From NCBI GenBank assembly GCA_022457155.1, contig JAJGOT010000037.1, positions 1 to 64,000 of the forward strand: a stretch of 64,000 bases of DNA, read 5' to 3'. The DNA comes from Cladopsammia gracilis (lineage: Eukaryota; Cnidaria; Anthozoa; Scleractinia; Dendrophylliidae). The translations under genes were made by a program, and so were the position numbers. A model generated the notes under the pieces. It did not search any database. It saw only the letters and a list, made by a program, of their open reading frames with translations, and was not told the origin of the DNA. Positions 10,031-19,292 of the stretch are shown one piece after another. How positions within the stretch are numbered: the stretch's first letter is position 1; each line of letters starts with the position of its first letter.

Positions 10031-10244
10031 GTAGGAGGCATTTATTCATATCATCTACCCCCTATTTGAGGTGGGGCAGGATGCACCCACTCCCTCTACT
10101 ACACACTTACCCATTTTATTCGCCCTCACCTCAATGGTGTTTCCTCATCAGCCCATTTTATACGACCCCACCTCAAATAAGGGTTGGAGGATATGAATAA
10201 AAGCCTTCTGTGTAAAACTGGGGTAGGAGATTACCAATTGAAGA
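9931..10244. repeat. Left inverted repeat / terminal region of element B with internal palindromes
   Basis: Bases 9988-10244 are about 94% identical, by eye, to the reverse complement of 35042-35304. Inside are a hairpin (CCCACAGAC ... GTCTGTGGG, 9994-10015) and four copies, in both orientations, of a CCCCACCTCAAATA box (about 9953, 10067, 10126 partial, 10168). A 44-bp arm at 9931-9976 is an inverted copy of 10058-10105. This arrangement looks like a terminal inverted repeat with origin- or promoter-type iterons. It sits directly upstream of the DNA polymerase start. Confidence 0.65.
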
Positions 10245-10272
10245 AATCTATACCCCTTGTATATACACCTCC
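10234..10272 (+). promoter_or_regulatory. CCAATTG-type promoter of element B polymerase
   Basis: CCAATTGAAGAAA at 10234, then TTGTATATAC, then ATG at 10273 (32 bases after the box). The same box-spacer-ATG layout precedes five other start codons in the window. Confidence 0.55.
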
Positions 10273-11820
10273 ATGGACGCATCACTTCAGTTCATTCGGA
10301 AAAATCAGGGCTATAGTGGTTGGCTGCACAGTTATAAAATGACTGTTCCGGTGGATTATCCAATAAAGGATCTCGATTTGTTTTATCAAGAGAACAAACC
10401 TACTATAGTTCGAACTATAGAGGGATCACGGAACTAGGCCCAGTGATAGTGAATTTTTCATTCTTTGTTCACTTCTCAAAGGAAGGAGCCAACGGAACAG
10501 AAAGAATCACACATTATTTTAGGCAAGAGAACCCACTCATAATAACACACTTTTATCAAGCAGCAGTTGCCGGGCAATTGGAAGGTGTTATCAACTCAAA
10601 TATAAGGAAGAAGTAGCCAGATGGGTAAACATGGGATCAGGTTGGGTTATCGATAGAGTAGAGAATGTTTTTCTTGATTTCGCAAGATATCAAGCTATTA
10701 GAGGCGGTTCTTATATCCCTCTTCCTTCAATGCTTAAAGCAAAAAAAGCTATCATAAACATAAAAAATAGAGATGATCAATGCTTTCGATGGGCTATTCG
10801 AGCGGCATTGTTTCCCACTCAAGATACCGGGCATTCAGATAGACCAAGCAAATACCCGATAGAAGATGGCTTAGACTTTACTAGGATCTCTTTTCCTACA
10901 CCATTAAATCAAATCTCTGAAGTTGAAAAACGTAATAGACCTGCAATAAATGTTTTTGGTTGGCAAAACGGTAAAACAACAATACTTAGAATTAGTGAAG
11001 TAGAAGACCCGAATATAAGAAGAACAAACCTAATGCTGATAACCAATATAAATAACACACACTATTGCTATATAAAAAGCTTAAGCAGACTTCTTCTGCA
11101 ATTATGAGGCACGTCATGGGATTTATTTCTGCGACAGATGCCTCCAAGGGTTTTCATCGCAACATGTTCTCGATGATCATCAGCTTTACTGCAGAGGTAT
11201 CAAAGGTAGACCAGTTCGAATCAAAATGCCAGCAGAGGGCGAAAACATCCTGTGTTTCGAGAACTATCAGAACCAGATGAAAGTGCCTTACGTTATCTAC
11301 GCAGACTTCGAAAGTCTCGTCAGAAAAATCGACACATTGCATGTAAGCCAGACCCAAAAGAAAGAAGCACAACCAAAACAGCAGTACACACACCATGTGG
11401 GTTCTGATGATGGTAAAACAAAGGGATCATACTTATACAGAGGTGAGGACACGGTGAAGCGATTTCTGTACTATATTCAATTGTTGGAGAGGGAGATAAG
11501 AGATGAACTTCATCACAAGAAGCCCATTTCTATGACAAGAGAAGACTGGGCAGATTTCAACAGCGCAAATTACTGTAGTATTTGTGATGAATGCCTCTAC
11601 AAAAAGGACTTCAACGACTCCATCGAAGTCTATGATCCGAACACGGGAATATACGCGGGTCTGGCTCATCACAAAACTCACAAATGTTACTCCAAAGTAT
11701 TTAAAACTTATATCCAAAACGAAGAAACAGGGCGTTTGGAGGAGTTTCCATTTGTTGGTCCAAGAAAACAGAAGGTACAAAAAACAAGCCCACTCACGAA
11801 TTCCAGTCCTTCTTTTTGGT
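10273..11820 (+). pseudogene. Element B: protein-primed DNA polymerase B, N-terminal part
   Basis: Starts at ATG 10273 just inside the inverted repeat. Polinton polymerase landmarks appear in order: MGSGWVIDRVENV (10631 on), GSYIPLP, KKAIINIKNRDDQCFRWAI, a HYCYIKSLSRLL segment, a C-x2-C...H...C zinc finger read in a third frame (about 11095-11190), and exonuclease motif I in VPYVIYADFESLV (11300). Frame breaks occur near 10434, 10615 and 11100. The gene stops matching near 11815, so exonuclease motifs II-III and the palm domain are missing. It would copy linear DNA from a terminal protein primer; this copy cannot. Confidence 0.8.
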
Positions 11821-11929
11821 ACTGTCTGTGTTTACAGGAAGAGTAGTTACAGCATCCTCTGTGGCCTGGTGGGGGTGCGGCTTTGTTACGCCCCAAAAGT
11901 CTTCATAAAGGTTTCACGTTGGTAAATAT

Positions 11930-12229
11930 AAGCTAAAACCGGAGACAATAAAACCGACAATCATTATAATGAAGTAGACTGAGTTGCCGCTGCTGCTACT
12001 TGATTCATCGCCATCAGTGGCTTGGTTTGGGGGTTGGTTTGAAGTGGGGTTATTTGCGTGTTAGGAGTAGGGGCATTTTCAGCTTGTTTTGTTGCTTCGC
12101 GAGCCAGACGGTTGCGCTCTGCTAGTCTTTTGCCAGAGGCAACACGACCAGGGTTTTTTGTCGAAAAATGTCAGAGGTAACTTGCGTGGTAGTTGTTGGT
12201 GCTGTTGGTTCTTCAGGGATCGTCTCCAT
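11930..12229 (-). pseudogene. Element B: Thr/Pro-rich single-pass membrane protein
   Basis: ATG at 12229 directly downstream of a TATATATATAC box. The opening METIPEEPTAPTTTTQVTS is followed, after frame changes, by a KRLAERNRLAREATKQAEN helix and then a hydrophobic segment (VYFIIMIVGFIVSGFSLYL) near 11,935. At least two single-base frameshifts. The helix-plus-membrane-anchor layout fits a minor virion membrane protein, but I do not recognise a characterised family. Confidence 0.4.
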
Positions 12230-12332
12230 CAGGTATATATATATAATTATTTTTTATAAACTTGCGGATCGTTCGTACCTGGTTTCTACCTGGTTTCTGC
12301 CAGGTTCCTGTCAGGTTCTTGTCGGTTTCTTA

Positions 12333-12933
12333 TCAGGTTAGGTCAACTTCATCAAAGCCCTCTAATGGATATCCTTCACTGTCTCTGCTTGGGTGTGTGA
12401 GAGGGCTTCGGCTCTTCACACACAGTGTTTTCAGGCTCTTTTTGAAGTCGATGTGCTTTGTAGTGATAAGAGCAGCATTGGCCAACGCCAACAATCGTCC
12501 ACATCGCAGTGCAAGGGCGCCAGCAAGGGACGACAATTCTTGGTTAATGATGTAGTCATTTTTGAGTTCTTTCTGCAGGCTCTTTCACATTATCAGTCGA
12601 AACAACCGTGCCAATGGCTTTTGCTGACAAACATTATAGTGCTTTCAACTAGAGATTCAGTCGTCGTATTACCGATGTAGGCTTCATATCTTTTGTTGTA
12701 TTTTACAACATCTTTATCTGATAGGTGTTTCACCTGCTCGTGCGATAGCTGAGCGCCTATAGCTTCTTTTGATTTGCCAGTCGAGGCAAGAACTGCCAGC
12801 TTCTCGCGTTGAGTTGAGCTGAAATGTCATCACCACCTGTGAAGAAGGACACCGGCCCTGAAGGCATAGAATTATCACGGGCTGCCTTCAGCATCTACAT
12901 AACTTCGGCCAACTCTTCTTGGTTTGCTGCCAT
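12333..12933 (-). pseudogene. Element B: conserved helical protein of unknown function
   Basis: ATG at 12933 behind GTATATAC. It has an in-frame stop after 12 codons and a frameshift near 12810. The C-terminal piece (12333-12536) reads LAGALALRCGRLLALANAALITTKHIDF and ends EGFDEVDLT. A middle segment in another frame contains an AIGAQLSHEQV helix. I have a general memory of similar proteins beside capsid genes in cnidarian Polintons, but cannot assign a function. Confidence 0.4.
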
Positions 12934-12966
12934 CGTGTATATACTTATGTTTTTTTTTATTTTCGA

Positions 12967-13179
12967 TTATTTTCTTATGTCAGGCAAAAACCTTTCAACC
13001 TCCTGCAAAAGCGAAGACATGGTGTCTGGCATCTCTACGAGTTTCGAAGGATAGCGGTTAAGAACCATGGAACGTAGATCACCCTTGCCAGTGGCTTTGA
13101 TATTTCTGATTAGTATTTCTTCTGTCTTGGTATGTAGTTTGTCCAAAATCTGAAAAAAAGCTGTTAGCTTGTGTGCCAT
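12967..13179 (-). CDS. Element B: small paralogous protein, copy 1
   Basis: 70 residues, ATG at 13179 preceded by TTATAAGTATG. It shares with the neighbour at 13189-13440 the blocks FFQILDKLHTKTEE, LIRNIKATG and MSSLLQEVERF. The two genes form a tandem duplication with a unit of about 250 bp that includes the promoter. No lesion seen, although the C-terminus is shorter than that of copy 2. Function unknown. Confidence 0.5.
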   Translation of the reverse strand: MAHKLTAFFQILDKLHTKTEEILIRNIKATGKGDLRSMVLNRYPSKLVEMPDTMSSLLQEVERFLPDIRK

Positions 13180-13188
13180 CGTACATAC

Positions 13189-13440
13189 TTATAATTTAAA
13201 TTTTCGATTATTTTCTTTATATAAGGCAAAAAACCTTTCAACCTCCTGTAAAAGCGAAGACATGGTGTCTGGCATCATCTCTACGAGTTTCACAGGGCAG
13301 CTGTGAAGAAGAATGAAACGCAGATCATACTCGTCAGTGGCTTTGATATTTCTGATTAGCATTTCTTCTGTCTTGTTATGTAGTTTGTCCAAAATTTGGA
13401 AAAAAACTGTTAGCGTGTAGAGACTGGTTTGGCAGTTCAT
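13189..13440 (-). CDS. Element B: small paralogous protein, copy 2
   Basis: 83 residues, ATG at 13440, with TATATACTCTG 6-16 bases upstream. Blocks FFQILDKLHNKTEEMLIRNI and MPDTMSSLLQEVERFF match copy 1; the Lys/Asn-rich tail is extra. It sits immediately downstream of the packaging ATPase gene on the same strand. All-helical prediction by eye, no known family. Confidence 0.5.
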   Translation of the reverse strand: MNCQTSLYTLTVFFQILDKLHNKTEEMLIRNIKATDEYDLRFILLHSCPVKLVEMMPDTMSSLLQEVERFFALYKENNRKFKL

Positions 13441-13457
13441 AACACAGAGTATATATT

Positions 13458-14058
13458 TTAAATTTTAACTTCGATCCTATATGGATTTCGCAGAGAGAAA
13501 ACCAGGTGGGAAAACTTGTGTTTCTTAAGCTGTGCAATAAGCTCTTTGTACTCTTCGTGTGAGAGTTCGCCGGCATAGTCTTCGAAGATTGCCTTCATTG
13601 TTTTGCCCGACGGCGTGTAAAAAAGCACGATCGCTGCCACGTTTTTCCCCCAAATGGCTTCGCGATGCTGGTTAACTATTGAGTCAGTACCCACACAGAG
13701 TTGCCGCTATGACGCGCGCTGAAGCCAAGGGAGACAAGTTGACTCGTGCGGCCTTTCACATCCTTCGAAGCGGCGCAGTCGTCGAGAATAAAGAGTGTGT
13801 TTGTACCTTCAAAAAAGTTTATTGCTTCACTTAGCCACCATTCGATTTCATGCTGTTGGCAGACTATCACGAAAATGTATGGATCATGATCCACGAAACC
13901 GTTGTAGGTCTTGTTGCGGACAAAGGTCGGGCATAAGAGCACGATATGGTCAAACTTACCCCTGAAGGGGCCACGGATCTGATTCAAGAGGTACTGTGTT
14001 TTACCAAAGTTTGTTGGTCCAACAATTAGGGCATTGAATGGCAGCTTTCGTGGGTCCA

Positions 14059-14059
<1 letters not shown>
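13458..14059 (-). pseudogene. Element B: A32/FtsK-HerA type genome-packaging ATPase
   Basis: Walker A in VGPTNFGKTQYLL (about residues 14-26) and Walker B in NTLFILDDCAA (about residues 90-100), followed by a SARHSGNSVWVLTQ sensor-like segment, are the hallmarks of Polinton and large DNA virus packaging ATPases. The frame breaks near 13680 by a single-base change, and the C-terminal part continues to 13458. The first codon is TTG (14057-14059) where an ATG would be expected, just after a (TA)n run that replaces the usual TATATAC box. It would pump DNA into capsids. Confidence 0.8.

Positions 14060-14061
<2 letters not shown>

Positions 14062-14118
<57 letters not shown>
14062..14118. repeat. 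(TA)n microsatellite at the ATPase promoter
   Basis: About 57 bp of pure TA. It occupies the position of the TATATAC promoter box of the ATPase gene and abuts the end of the capsid gene, whose frame reads into it. Confidence 0.9.
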
Positions 14119-14121
<3 letters not shown>

Positions 14122-15248
14122 TTTTGCCTAATACTGAACAGCCTGCAGCTGCCTGTCCATGATATTCATTTTGCGAGTCACTGATGGTGTAGATGTGGCA
14201 ATGCACGTTTCCCGAGCCGGAGGTTGCCCTTTCAATCTCAAGGTGCACACCATCCTTTGTGTTGACGAGTTGTTGACCATTACCATGAAGGGTTGTATCA
14301 GCCATTAATCTAAGATCGATAAGGATGCCGAACTTGTTGCCCGTGAGATATTTGGTCACATTCATGTTGGGTCTACTCCCTTCACCCTTTGTCTTCACGT
14401 TGAAGAGTCGGCTGACCTCATTCCACATGTCGGTCCCATTGATGCCCTCGTTGTAAATCCTATTGGGGGAGCCGTTTATGGTGACATTCACTTTGGTGAT
14501 GTCTGGATTGAAGTATCTTTCGGAATCCCTGGCTCCTGGTGTGAAGGGCTCGATGAACAGCAGAAGGATTCCTTTGAGCAATCTGCGCTGTGGGTTCACC
14601 CTGAGATTCAGCCAAGCATCTGAACCCTTCGAGAATGGGAACACTTCCTCTCGCATTATATGGTCGTAAGCAAACTCCTTTCCGCTAGAATAGACATTGG
14701 TCGCCTCGTCAGCCAGCTGCTTACTTCTTATCGTCTCGTTCTCAAGCTGGATATTTGTCAACTTATAAACAAGCTTACTCGTATCAGAACCACGCACAAC
14801 AGAAGATGCATTGGCGAAGATAAGGTCGTTATAAAGGGCCTGTGGGTATAATACGCCGTGGTCTGTCAAAATCTGGTGATCCAGATTAATGCGGTATTTA
14901 TTTTTTTACACGCTCTCCAACTTGTTTTCCGCATCCACGCCACAGGTCTTCTTGTCGCCGGCACCAGAGAGGATCTTGCATAAATCCACACTCCACTAGT
15001 GCTCTGGAGACATTGTGAACACAAAAGTTATTCGCATGCCCGCCGGTGAGGTCGATGTTAAAGAGCAGGGCCAGCGAGCCAGACACGATAACCTCATGTT
15101 CATTAAGCTTGGGCACCGAAACATACAGGGTCTCGCCTGGCTTGGCTGTAGTGCGGTCAAAAGTGATGCGCTTTACGGTGCGCTCTGCTTTCATTGCAAC
15201 ACGATTCTTCTCGTTATGCGTGGGCAGAAGATTTGGTTGCACAGCCAT
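14119..15248 (-). pseudogene. Element B: double-jelly-roll major capsid protein
   Basis: The N-terminal part (14898-15248, ATG at 15248) reads MAVQPNLLPTHNEKN then SLALLFNIDLTGGHANNF. The C-terminal part (to about 14119) contains DHGVLYPQALYNDLIF, LTNIQLENETIRSKQLADE, RVNPQRRLLKGILLLF and LIDLRLMADTTLHG. These are signatures of a capsid lineage I associate with cnidarian Polintons. An internal deletion of roughly 45 codons and a frameshift plus stop near 14900 separate the halves. The capsid shell protein trimerises into pseudo-hexameric capsomers. It is clearly different from the element-A capsid at 36-37.3 kb. Confidence 0.75.
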
Positions 15249-15253
15249 GGTCA

Positions 15254-15319
<66 letters not shown>
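15249..15319. repeat. (TA)n microsatellite at the capsid promoter
   Basis: Over 60 bp of TA lie 8-15 bases upstream of the capsid ATG at 15248, in the place of the TATATAC box found before other element-B genes. The Penelope palindrome starts at its far edge. Confidence 0.9.
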
Positions 15320-15323
<4 letters not shown>

Positions 15324-16572
15324 TTCATTGAATGCAGATCAGACTTCAGAAGATATTCATTCGTTTAATGCTACAGCACTGTATCGTATGGTCAAAAGAT
15401 GACCACACTCATCAGGCAATTTTAACGAATAACCCGTACATTTCAAAACTGGCGGTTATAAGCATTTAACACCGTTGCTATGCAATATATAAACAAAATT
15501 AACTACGAGGTATATAAATAGACGCAATAACATACTTAAGCGGAATAAGGGGTTGCGTTACCGTGTGACAGCTACGTTATGAAGTTCTTGAGTATAAATC
15601 TGTTCCTGTGAGGGCATGAACTTGCTAGTTCGTTGCGTTTGTTAAGGCTACATAATTCTTTTTGACAGATAATAAAAAATTTTTCACTCAGGCAGAGGTT
15701 ACATTTTTTGCTAATATTATTATATGGTTTACATTTTCTTAGTATCCTCCATTTCACATTGAAGGGTTTCTTTGCCATTTTGAGGGTCCAAATGTGTTTT
15801 GATAGTTCAGTCTCGTTTCTTTTCTTGTGGTGTCGGAAGGATGCTGTGTGATTTCTATATCGTTCTTTGAAGTTCGTTGCCAGTCCTACGTAAGTTTCAG
15901 TTGTAGTGCCGGTTCTGACAGTCGCTTGGTACACAACGTTGTTTGTGAGGCATTGTCCTTCGAGGGGGCATTGTTCTTTCTCTCTGCAGTTGCATTCTTT
16001 CACGGGTTCCGTTACCGGGGATGACGTGTAATTGGAGAGGACTGTTTTGTTATGTGACGCGATGATGGATTTCATGTTTGGCATGCAGGAGTAGCTGAGT
16101 TTAAGCGTGTGTCTGTTGAAGATCTTGTGAAGGGGATGGTTTTTTGGAAAACATTTGTCCACGATGTTGAGGAATTTTCTTCCTAAATTTGTTTTGACAC
16201 TTGAATTCCAAGGAGGGTTGTACCATGTGAGGTGGCGAGCTCTCTTGCGGTTTCGTGTGTTTGTGCGGTTGTTCAGTGGGTCATAGGTGAATTTAAAGTT
16301 GTATCCGCTATCGTCTAGCGCTTTTTGGTAAGGGGGAATAGCTTCGTTGAAAACCTGTTGGGTGGATGAAATGCTTGATAATCTCTTGTTGATATTTTCA
16401 GGAATGTTTTTCAGTAAGGCTGGGGGGTGGTTGCTTTGGCGATGGACGTAGAGTAGTTTGTTGTTTGGTTTCATAAAGGGCTTAAAGCTTCTGTTTGTTA
16501 GATCAAAGGTTACGTCTAAGAAGTTTACAATTTTCTTGTTCGCCTCTATCGTGATGTTTAAGCTGTTAGCTT
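15320..16572 (-). mobile_element. Penelope-like element, inverted left copy
   Basis: It encodes the C-terminal part of a Penelope-type reverse transcriptase (FLDVTFDLTNRSFKPFMKPN, YVHRQSNHPPALLKNIP), a linker, a CNCREKEQCPLEGQC cysteine cluster and a GIY-YIG endonuclease (VVYQATV...TYVGLATNFKERYRNH), ending at 15572. The RT catalytic palm is missing (5' truncation). It is a near-perfect mirror of 16573-17825; only about 24 bp in the centre is not paired. Penelope elements are known for such partial inverted copies. Confidence 0.8.
15362..15428 (-). ncRNA. Hammerhead ribozyme, core-mutated copy
   Basis: Mirror image of the ribozyme at 17718-17783, with the CUGAUGAG box and both stems kept, but the conserved GAAA reads GAUA (base 15383). 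This changes the invariant A14, so I predict loss of cleavage. Confidence 0.6.
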
Positions 16573-17825
16573 TAAAAACCTTGCTAAACATCACGATAGA
16601 GGCGAACAAGAAAATTGTAAACTTCTTAGACGTAACCTTTGATCTAACAAACAGAAGCTTTAAGCCCTTTATGAAACCAAACAACAAACTACTCTACGTC
16701 CATCGCCAAAGCAACCACCCCCCAGCCTTACTGAAAAACATTCCTGAAAATATCAACAAGAGATTATCAAGCATTTCATCCACCCAACAGGTTTTCAACG
16801 AAGCTATTCCCCCTTACCAAAAAGCGCTAGACGATAGCGGATACAACTTTAAATTCACCTATGACCCACTGAACAACCGCACAAACACACGAAACCGCAA
16901 GAGAGCTCGCCACCTCACATGGTACAACCCTCCTTGGAATTCAAGTGTCAAAACAAATTTAGGAAGAAAATTCCTCAACATCGTGGACAAATGTTTTCCA
17001 AAAAACCATCCCCTTCACAAGATCTTCAACAGACACACGCTTAAACTCAGCTACTCCTGCATGCCAAACATGAAATCCATCATCGCGTCACATAACAAAA
17101 CAGTCCTCTCCAATTACACGTCATCCCCGGTAACGGAACCCGTGAAAGAATGCAACTGCAGAGAGAAAGAACAATGCCCCCTCGAAGGACAATGCCTCAC
17201 AAACAACGTTGTGTACCAAGCGACTGTCAGAACCGGCACTACAACTGAAACTTACGTAGGACTGGCAACGAACTTCAAAGAACGATATAGAAATCACACA
17301 GCATCCTTCCGACACCACAAGAAAAGAAACGAGACTGAACTATCAAAACACATTTGGACCCTCAAAATGGCAAAGAAACCCTTCAATGTGAAATGGAGGA
17401 TACTAAGAAAATGTAAACCATATAATAATATTAGCAAAAAATGTAACCTCTGCCTGAGTGAAAAATTTTTTATTATCTGTCAAAAAGAATTATGTAGCCT
17501 TAACAAACGCAACGAACTAGCAAGTTCATGCCCTCACAGGAACAGATTTATACTCAAGAACTTCATAACGTAGCTGTCACACGGTAACGCAACCCCTTAT
17601 TCCGCTTAAGTATGTTATTGCGTCTATTTATATACCTCGTAGTTAATTTTGTTTATATATTGCATAGCAACGGTGTTAAATGCTTATAACCGCCAGTTTT
17701 GAAATGTACGGGTTATTCGTTAAAATTGCCTGATGAGTGTGGTCATCTTTTGACCATACGAAACAGTGCTGTAGCATTAAACGAATGAATATCTTCTGAA
17801 GTCTGATCTGCATTCAATGAAATTT
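16573..17825 (+). mobile_element. Penelope-like element, right copy
   Basis: Same content as the left copy, coding from about 16600 to 17573: end of the reverse transcriptase, Cys cluster and GIY-YIG nuclease, with YVGLATNFKERYRNH as the GIY-YIG core. The 3' region carries a hammerhead ribozyme. The outer boundary ends in CATTCAATGAAATTT at 17825. The element separates the capsid gene from the coiled-coil gene of element B. Confidence 0.8.
17718..17783 (+). ncRNA. Minimal type I hammerhead ribozyme
   Basis: CUGAUGAG at 17730-17737, stem II (GUGGUC pairing with GACCAU) closed by AUCUUUU, GAAA at 17760-17763, and a short stem III (CAG/CUG-type with small loop). Then comes the GUA cleavage triplet, with cleavage expected after 17773. 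CGUUAAAAUUGC and GCAUUAAACG form stem I. Very short stem III is the form known from Penelope-like elements. Confidence 0.75.
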
Positions 17826-17889
17826 GTCTTTGCTCCTCTAATGAATTAGAGTTGAGCGCTTTTGAAATCCATTCTACTGAACTGTCATA

Positions 17890-17909
17890 GAAATATATAT
17901 ATATACATC
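17890..17909 (+). promoter_or_regulatory. TATATAC-type promoter of element B coiled-coil gene
   Basis: AAATATATATATATACATC lies directly before the ATG at 17910. The same AT-run ending in TATATAC is found before genes at 12229, 12933, 13440, 20981 and 21632. Confidence 0.5.
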
Positions 17910-19292
17910 ATGGCAGAAGGCGGATATGATATACCAGACCGGGTAGACCCCAATACTGAGGTCAATGTTGATGATGACGATGACAACGAAGAAGAAGTTG
18001 ACAGAACAACCCCCTCTGAACCACGCGCCGCTTCCACCACATATCATGGTGGTGAAGAGCATGAAATGACTCGATTGCCTAGAGAACAGAGCGGGTTGTC
18101 AGGCGATCCAGATGAAATACCTCTGCTTGAGGGCTTCACACACGCTGAAGAGAAAGAAAGACTTGTTGATAGAACTAAGGAATTCATTAAAAGGCAATTT
18201 CCAAAAGTTGATTTCGGCAAATTAGGCCCAATTGGTTTCGGTAAAAAAACCGGAAATGTAACAAAAATCGTTTCCTTTGGATCAAGGGGTGGTGAAACAC
18301 CCATTCTTAAGCAGGATGGGTCAGGACTTCTTAAATCGTTCACAGATAAGTTCAAAGGGTCTCTTGGTCCAAGCGCTGAAGAGATTGTCTCTGAAGATAA
18401 TGCAACTATAAGGGAAGAAAGACCATGACTAAAAGAAGCAGAAAAACAACTTAAGGCGGGGGAAAGGGTTGCTGTAGAACAACAAAAAGCAGCAAATGAG
18501 GTGAAAAACCTCAGGGATAGAATTGAGCAAACACAAGCAAGGCTTGATAATCTGGAGCAGAAACACGGTTTAAGCGTTGAGAGTCAATCCGAGATAGATA
18601 GACTGAAACAGCTGAAAAAGAATTATCAACTCAATCTTGAAAATCAGAAAAAATAATTAGGGACCCTTCAAAAAATACAAAAAAAACGAGACCAAGAGAG
18701 GGCAAAAGTTGACAAACTCAGAACACAACTTTCCGCTAATGTGAAGGAAAGAAATGAAGTTGAAGCAAGACTAAACTCCACCAAGCCGCTGGATGAGTTA
18801 AACGAACAAGAGGCCGCGCTTGAACGACAAAACGAGGAAGACAGGCGCGTGATAGAGGATGAGGCCACTTCTCCCTCTGACAGAGAAGCCGTGCAAGAAC
18901 GAGTTGCAGAACGAGAAGAAGAACTGGCGAGGTTAAGAACACAGGTTCAAGAAAGGCAAGAAGCCTTACCTCTTCGGGAGAGGATTAAAAATATTTTAAA
19001 AAAATATGGGTGGACCCTGCATGCGGTTGTTCTGGCTGCCGGTATAGTCATAGGCGCTGTGTTGCTTTCTGCAATGAATGCCTTGAAAGCTGGGAATATG
19101 GCTGTGGGAAATGGGCTTAAAGAAATAGGGAAGAAGGTAGCCTCCATCCTGCCCGGCCTCATCGGTTCGATCGTAAGCTTTATTTTCAAAACAGCCGGTC
19201 AGGTTATCTCCTTTCTTGGTGAGCACGCTTGGCTGCTAATCCTTGCTGTGGCAGGTTTCTTGATTGAAAGGATTACCAAGCGTAGGCGTTAA
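17910..19292 (+). pseudogene. Element B: long coiled-coil, C-terminally membrane-anchored virion protein
   Basis: One continuous 460-codon frame interrupted only by two nonsense codons (TGA at 18426, TAA at 18654). N-terminus acidic (VDDDDDNEEEVD); residues about 85-145 have GKLGPIGFGKKTGNV and an SFTDKFKGSLGP helix; residues about 175-360 are a long coiled coil. The C-terminus has two hydrophobic segments (LHAVVLAAGIVIGAVLL; HAWLLILAVAGFLIE) and ends KRRR. It overlaps the convergent 485-codon ORF by 4 bases. Similar proteins accompany capsid genes in Polintons. Role unknown; a spike, tail-like or membrane-fusion part is only a guess. Confidence 0.55.

Noticed and set aside
14063..14118. (YI)n protein tails at 14063 and 15247-15320
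   Set aside because: Translations of TA microsatellites, not protein.
15320..17825. Dismissing the Penelope palindrome as an assembly artefact
   Set aside because: Both outer flanks are different parts of element B, the centre has an unpaired spacer and there is an arm mismatch, as expected for a real inverted insertion. An artefact is not excluded and is listed as a check.
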